Positions 58,725-64,000 of a DNA stretch of 64,000 bases are shown here, piece by piece (positions within the stretch are counted from its first letter, which is position 1; every line of letters starts with the position of its first letter). A program made the translations under genes and the position numbers. Source of the stretch: Chrysemys picta bellii (Eukaryota; Chordata; Testudines; Emydidae); contig NC_088799.1 in assembly GCF_011386835.1 (NCBI RefSeq), forward strand, positions 77,023,302-77,087,301, read 5' to 3'. The notes beneath the pieces are model-generated. The model did not search any database, was not told the DNA's origin, and saw only the letters and a program-made list of their open reading frames with translations.

Positions 58725-58965
58725 GTTTCTTATTCTGTGTTTGTACAGCGCCTAGCACAACGGGAGCCTGTTCTCAGTTGGCCTCAAGTCACTACTGAAA
58801 CAAACAAACACTAATAATAATATTGTTGTGCCCATTCCCATTTCTTTAAATTCCGTCTACTTCTCTGTCCTAGGACTGTGAACTCTTCACAGCGACAATA
58901 TTTCTTGAGTGTTTGGAAAACACCTAGCACACAGTGGGTAATACCATAAATAACTGATAAATGAT
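58725..58965 (+). repeat. L2/MIR-type 3' ends, two pieces
   Basis: The first piece (58725-58815) has 'tgtttgtacagcgcctagcacaacggg' and an AAT-rich tail. The second (58845-58965) has 'ctaggactgtgaactcttcacagcgac' and 'gtgtttggaaaacacctagcacac'. Both are the standard L2/MIR terminal text. Confidence 0.7.
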
Positions 58966-59691
58966 AGTAATCATATGTTTTTATTATGCATGTAACAGGT
59001 GGAGGGCTGTTCACATATTTAAAGTTAGGTATGTGCATTTGTATTTGCAGGTTTGGGACCTAAAAGGAGCCAAAAAATTCTTGTACCTTCCTGACAAATC
59101 ATTTTCCTGTTGTATTTAAAAGCCATGTAATAGTTGTCCTTTAATGTCAATGAGAGCTTGCTCGCTCAAAAAATGATCCTAATTAGTTTTCACAAAAAGA
59201 CATCATAGCCAGATTTGATTACATTTAACAAGAAATGAGGGTGCTAGAATGTCAAAATACTATCCCTATTCCGCTGAATATTTATAAATATTGAATCCCA
59301 CAGCCAGGTTTTAGATATGCCCAGTCTATTACAAAATGAAGAGTATTACATTGACTTTGAAGTGAGAATTGAATCAGAGCTGAAAAAATTGGGTCTGAAT
59401 CTGAACATTTATGTTTTTACAGGTCTACATGTTTGTATCTGGACCTTTGGTCTTTCCCATGATAAGGATGGGAAAGCTACTTGGATATTTTGGCACTGGG
59501 GTTTTGGTTCAGAATCAGCTCTATTTGAAATGACTGGGTTTATATTTCCAGTGTTCCTTAGCATCATTTAACAATGACCCTCGATCAAGCACCTAAGCTA
59601 CAAAAATTGTCTAGTCCCCCAAACAGTTATGTCCTCATTTTCAAGTGGTTTCAAAGATCTTCTCAGAGGATTTTTCAGCCGAACAGCTTGT
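58966..59691. other. 3' flank or untranslated region of the claudin-like gene
   Basis: This lies directly downstream of the stop codon of the minus-strand exon at 59692-59921 and probably includes its 3' untranslated region, but I could not fix a polyadenylation site. An 84-codon plus-strand frame at 59317-59571 lies in 'gaatcagagctg'-type quasi-repetitive text and is not supported. Confidence 0.4.
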
Positions 59692-59921
59692 TTACTCCAC
59701 TGCCGGCAGAATGCTTCGGCCAACAAGATAAAAGAGAAGTCCAGAAAGTAAAACCAAGGGAACCCCAGCTGCAGCAAACATAAATGACCATCCATAATAC
59801 ACATTTACAGGGTCATCGTCCATGCATTTTTCACTTCTTTCCAGAAGTATGTATTTCTGGAGATCAGCTGCAAACTCCTTCCACATCACAAAGAGAAATA
59901 TGAGCAGGAAAAATAAACCTC
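59692..59921 (-). CDS. Terminal coding exon of a claudin-superfamily membrane protein, TMEM182-like
   Basis: The exon encodes the end of a four-helix plasma-membrane protein of the PMP22/claudin/stargazin superfamily. On the minus strand a good acceptor ('tttgtctcttttcag') ends at 59922. The exon opens in phase with two bases of a Gly codon and gives 76 residues: a third transmembrane helix ('LFFLLIFLFVMW'), an extracellular loop ('DLQKYILLERSEKCMDDDP'), the conserved YGWSF before helix 4, then 'GLLFYLVGRSI' and a short tail to TAA at 59692-59694. YGWSF plus 'GLLFxxVGR' fit TMEM182 better than CACNG or GSG1 proteins as I recall them, but the middle is too different to call an orthologue. Earlier exons should lie at higher coordinates. 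One candidate is at 62615-62732; the first exon is probably beyond the window. CACNG-like or GSG1-like paralogues remain possible. Confidence 0.75.
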
Positions 59922-61026
59922 CTGAAAAGAGACAAAGATCGATTATTTTCCAAGTGTGATCAGCATATGAAATCATTAATAAAATTAACAAAATACTGTC
60001 TATGAATTTTTACTGGCGCTATGTCAGTGTTCGTTTTTAAAGCTGCTTGTCATTCACTAAATAGACTGAATATGAAAAACGGGCATTTGAGCTTTTCAAA
60101 CTATGCAGCAAACTTTGTAAAGAGTTTCTTTTCTTTAAAACAGTGCAAAATGTTATATCAGATTATTTATATTTATAAGATCTGATTACGTTTTATAATA
60201 AATAGAAATTCCCAAGTATGTTTTTACTTTGAATCAACGGAACATTTACATAAAAACATACTCACCACTCAGTTTTGGTCATTCAGGCCACACTTTTTGG
60301 CTCCCGTATATGAGAGTCTAGTGCTGGATATTAGTTAGAAAATTGCCCCTAGGATAGCACTGTATGGGGTCTGAGCCTACTCTCACTGGGTGAAATTCGG
60401 CTCTGTGCAGTGCGTCTTTACAAGTGACGCTTAATATGGTCTTCCCATTTTACTCACTCATTGCCATTGCAAGGCTCCCATTGATTTCAGTGGGAACAGG
60501 ATCTAGAGCCATGTTAATTTTGAAAAATGGATAAATTTTGCAATATTTGATCCAAATTTGGAAAAATGTGTATCATTTCCATTTTCATCAGAGGCTTTTT
60601 TGCCTGGCAAGAGTGGAATGAAACATGGGCCAAGATGAAAACAAAAAAACTTCTTTTTATTTTCTCGAAAAGAACAAATCAGACATTCCAGCCAGAACTG
60701 GCTTTGCTTTCCACAAGAAATGCAAAAATTTGGGGCTATGAATTTACTGATGGTGAGAATCATTTTGCATAACATTGCTCTGTAGTTACTTCCGTGGCCG
60801 GACAGAGAAAACAGAATCCATGATGGATAGACCAAGTGCAGTGGCTGCTACAAGCTCTGGTGAACTGCCTTTTTTCATCTTGTATGATGTTTTCTTAAGC
60901 ATTGGAACAAAGTATCGAAAAAAACACATGACACTGGGCCTAGAAGATAGTATTTCACTAGGAAATACAATATAAGAACATAGAAAAGTCAAGTAAAACC
61001 ACTCTACATAATCTCAGGTAGATTGT

Positions 61027-61027
<1 letters not shown>

Positions 61028-61066
<39 letters not shown>
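61028..61066. repeat. (AAT)n microsatellite
   Basis: About eleven AAT units grading into AAAT. Confidence 0.93.
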
Positions 61067-61068
<2 letters not shown>

Positions 61069-62614
61069 TTTAGACCACAGCTAGAAATGTCTATGAAGGT
61101 AGGAATTCTTGGGGGATGGTACAGTTTTGGGGGAGTATTACCCATATCCTCAAGCAATATCTTGATAAGCCTCCTCTACAGCCACTTGCCAGAAATGGAC
61201 TAAGATCACAGTCAGATCTGGATATTGGGTTAAGTTAGTATTCAGCTTCATTGCCACATCAGGAGAAGGTTTTGAAATTGTGCTCCTATTTGTTGCCACA
61301 AAAATCTTGCAAGGTGTTTTTAAAATACTTTGGCTCAAAACGTCAGATGAGACCTAGTGATCTCATTAGATTTCCACATTCATAAATGGGGAAAACACCA
61401 CGAGGTCAGCTTTTTCGTGAGATTCCAGCTGCATCTGAAACAGAACTGGAAAATAGTTGCCTACCAGATCTGGATCCAACCCAGAACGGGTTCACATCCA
61501 GGTATTCTAATCAGAAACTTCCTTCCCCAAATTCAAAAGATGGAGACTTAAGATTCCAAAGTATGACCCATCTTTATCATGTAGCTGGATTATTTGAAAA
61601 AGAGGAGACCCCTTCCACTGTCACAAAACTCTAGTTTAGCCCACGGCCATGTCATGCTCCAAAATATCATAGAAACATATTTTTTATTATGTTACAATTA
61701 GTGCAGTGGTCCCCATTAGACAGTCAACATTATCACACAGAGTTTTGTAAAATACCACAGATTTGAAATAACCTAGATCACCTCAAATACTGCTGTATGC
61801 TAACTGTAGGTAAGAGGTGCCTTTTCAATGGTAAAGCCAATGACAGTTAGCATTAAATAAAGAAATGTAATGAGTCAGATTATGCTTCAGTGCTTTCCTG
61901 CATCAAAGCCTAACAGAAGGTCTATATGAAGATATATAGGATCCAAAATAATCTTCAGCTAAGTCACACTGTGTTATATACAAAATGTGTGTGTATGTAT
62001 GAATGAACGCTAAGTCATTAGATTTGTCTTACTTTTTTTAAAATTGCAGAGCATCTCTCCAGTACCTTAGAATTAGAACCTATGAACATACTGGGGGAGT
62101 GCTATATTTTTCTAATGTTTTAGACTTATAAGGAAAAGGCCCTTTGCCTATTGGGACTGGCTGTCAAGGAGTTAAATGCTATCTGTTCTAATACCCATAT
62201 GTTCATTATAATTTTTGGTAGCACTTTAAATTAAGCGTCGCAAATAAGTAATTTACATGGAATATGACAGTTATATGCTTAAAATACCAATTATCTTGCT
62301 ATAAGGAAATTACTGTATGTATAAATTAATAGTCACACATTCTTCACAAAATACAATATATTGATAAGAATGTAATTAAGTCTTTATTGTTAATGTAATT
62401 TAAAATTAAATTAATTGGATAATAACTGAACCTCAGTAAGCATCCTTCTTAAGATCAATTCATATCTTATTAAAATACAATATCTACCTTAATAGACCTA
62501 AATAAAAAAATATATTCCTGAGGGGCATTGGACAGTGATATGCTAACATACATATTTAGAGCTAGCTTGTATCTACTCTCTTTTAATATACATATTCAGA
62601 AGAAAATTTCATAC

Positions 62615-62732
62615 CTTCACTATAAAGATGAAAGAAAATAACTATCATTGGATGATGACTGGATAAACAACATAGGAAAGCATGAGCGGCCAATGAAGAG
62701 GAATGACATCCAACATTCAGGTTCCCAGAGTG
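62615..62732 (-). CDS. Candidate upstream exon of the claudin-like gene, weak
   Basis: On the minus strand a pyrimidine-rich acceptor ('cactttcctattcag') precedes 118 bp open in one frame that ends with a donor (AAG|GTATGA). The donor leaves one base of a codon, which fits the two-base start of the exon at 59921 exactly. The 39 residues include 'LAAHAFLCCL' and 'MIVIFFHLYSE', hydrophobic in part but with His and Ser unlike a clean second helix. Phase agreement would arise by chance one time in three, so this is tentative. Confidence 0.22.
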
Positions 62733-63354
62733 CTGAATAGGAAAGTGTCTCCTTAGTCCTCACTAGAAAAAGCACCAGCTCTTCACACTTCAGGATTTGT
62801 TATTAAACAAAGTATTGGAGATGATGGCACCAGACTAACAATGGAATCTAAATTAAGAACAATTTCATACTCTTTGAATGTGACAAAAAAAGAGAGTAAA
62901 ATAAGCAATTTCTCCATCAGAATAATTACAAATGAGGTGGAGAAGAGTCCCTGGAATTTACACAGTCACAGTAATGAGAAGACAAAATGAAGAGGACAAA
63001 TGGAATAGGAAAATAGAAGAGGAAGTGCAGAGAACTGAAACTGGAGTTAACACCCCTGCCTCAGGATGCCATCAGAAGGAACAAAAAGGTCACTGGGACA
63101 TTGAAGTCCTAAGATTTTAACTGCAGAAATCAAACTGGGATGAATAAAAATTGATCAGACCCTTAGACCCTTGACATTTACGCAAGTGCCTGTAAAAAGC
63201 TATATGCCACTTGCATAATAAAGATGAAATGAGGAGCCTGGCTATGTACTGTAGCAAATAAAAGAGCCACTTTGGGGGTCAAGTTAAGGATTGGGGATTG
63301 TTTTGCTGCAGTTAGGCTTTTTGTTAATACAGTATTTAGAAGTGTGGGGACAAG

Positions 63355-63721
63355 ATGGCAGAGCGCAGTGGTAGGAGATTACTAAACCAGACAATCTTCC
63401 TGCTTACACATGCAGCAGTGTTGTCTCTGCTGTTGTGTGTTGGGTTCTGGTAAGTATAAGTGACAGGCATGTCAAATGAGACAGTCCATATACTCCTCTT
63501 AATAGCTCTGTGGTTTCTGCTGGCTAGAAAATTAGCAGAGTGATCTCTTTCTTTTTCTCCCTCTGCCTCTATTCATTAGGCTGGTATGGAAAAAATTAAC
63601 TGTGAAACTCAGCCGCAGTACTGATGAGGTCAATGGCATCTTCTGGGGAGTGGCTAATTGCAAGAAAATTGAACTTGTGGCATTAAATCTTTCTCCTTCA
63701 TACCCTGATGACACCAGCTAG
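63355..63721 (+). CDS. Candidate two-exon small membrane protein, unrecognised
   Basis: Not recognised. Exon 1 runs 63355-63449: ATG in a good context (caagATGG), then 'MAERSGRRLLNQTIFLLTH' followed by a hydrophobic stretch 'AAVLSLLLCVGFW' that could be a signal anchor, ending at a canonical donor (TTCTG|GTAAGT). A 130 bp intron ends in a long pyrimidine tract and 'attcattag' (63579). Exon 2 (63580-63721) continues in frame with 'LVWKKLTVKLSRSTDEVNG' to TAG, for 78 residues in all. It would lie on the strand opposite the claudin-like gene. It may be a chance frame or part of a longer alternatively spliced transcript running past 64000. Confidence 0.35.
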
Positions 63722-64000
63722 GGGCTAACTGCAAGACAACTAACCCCTGACTCTGTGTCTTCCCACTCTAAAGGATAGTAGCACTTTGTAAGTAAATTGA
63801 AGTCTAACTCTGTGTCTTTCTTTTTCTTGTTTTATATGCTTGTGACACCTTTATAGCAGGTAATTGTAGGGATAGATGAAAGAACTCAATCTCTAACTCT
63901 TATTCCTTGGAAGCTAAAGAGTTTTCATTCAATCTGCTAGTTATAGGAAAACTGAACTTTAACTATCCGTGTCTCATTCACCTTCTAGACTACTAGTTTT

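Larger units (their letters stand above)
59922..63354. other. Probable intron(s) of the claudin-like gene, with unassigned frames
   Basis: AT-rich. An (AAT)n tract lies at 61028-61066. An old repeat scrap is at about 60385-60515. Open frames at 60786-60960 (minus) and 61386-61634 (plus) have protein-like composition but no recognised motif. A candidate upstream exon is at 62615-62732. Confidence 0.4.

Noticed and set aside
59317..59571. 84-codon plus-strand frame
   Set aside because: It lies in the 3' flank of the minus-strand gene with repetitive 'gaatcagagctg' text and no domain.
60786..60992. Minus-strand frame with protein-like 'MLKKTSYKMKKGSSPELVAA'
   Set aside because: Possible splice sites exist but no family is recognised, hydrophobicity does not fit the claudin-like gene, and the plus strand is also open. 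It is left unassigned.
61386..61634. 82-codon plus-strand frame rich in Ser, Pro, Asp
   Set aside because: It overlaps another open register and lies in 'gatctggatccaa'-type quasi-repetitive text. There is no motif and no splice context.
63532..63714. 60-codon minus-strand frame
   Set aside because: It is antisense to the candidate exon with canonical splice sites and has no motif of its own.
1..64000. CRISPR array, operon, phage or plasmid features
   Set aside because: No regularly spaced direct repeats with unique spacers, no dense ORFs with ribosome binding sites, and repeat content that is clearly vertebrate.

Overview
The window is vertebrate nuclear DNA, most probably from a cryptodiran turtle. 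The clearest pointers are a tRNA-derived SINE with A and B boxes at the left edge (a family I know from hidden-necked turtles), many CR1 LINE fragments with ATTCTATG-type tails, Penelope-like retroelements with GIY-YIG endonuclease remnants, and a dense set of hAT, Harbinger and pogo-type miniature elements. There is no operon structure, no bacterial-type gene and no CRISPR array. Most of the 64 kb is intergenic or intronic, and over most of its length only mobile-element remains are open to translation. The organism call is inference from repeat content.

Layout. 1-125: tRNA-SINE. 892-4362: two Penelope-like elements, the second with inverted terminal repeats and a pogo-like element inside its reverse transcriptase. 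5970-8785: a CR1 copy interrupted by a hAT element, a solo LTR and a palindromic MITE. 11120-13466: a minisatellite-cored element, a hAT element and a PIF/Harbinger element carrying part of a Myb/SANT-like exon. 16300-17110: a second Penelope lineage. 17886-18592: small DNA elements. 19905-22200: a DNA transposon with a long but frameshifted transposase-like ORF and divergent terminal inverted repeats. 27053-29467: CR1 split by a near-perfect foldback hAT element, then a 1.2 kb solo LTR. 35116-35473 and 38113-40062: a hAT element, then a CR1 split by a hAT element that is itself split by a third. 42032-43621: an inverted-duplication hAT element with a C-terminal dimerisation domain in each arm. 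51395-55308: degraded LINEs, two solo LTRs and a short element with tRNA-like promoter boxes.

One host coding exon is well supported: the terminal exon of a four-helix claudin/stargazin-superfamily protein most like TMEM182, on the minus strand at 59692-59921. A two-exon ORF on the plus strand at 63355-63721 has canonical splice signals but no recognised product. Exon-like frames at 57616-57777 and 62615-62732 are weaker.

The most unusual items are the transposase-like element at 19905-22200, the inverted-duplication hAT element, the shared G-rich minisatellite core in two elements with different termini, the layered nesting with readable target-site duplications, and an apparent TCTAG insertion preference of several hAT elements.
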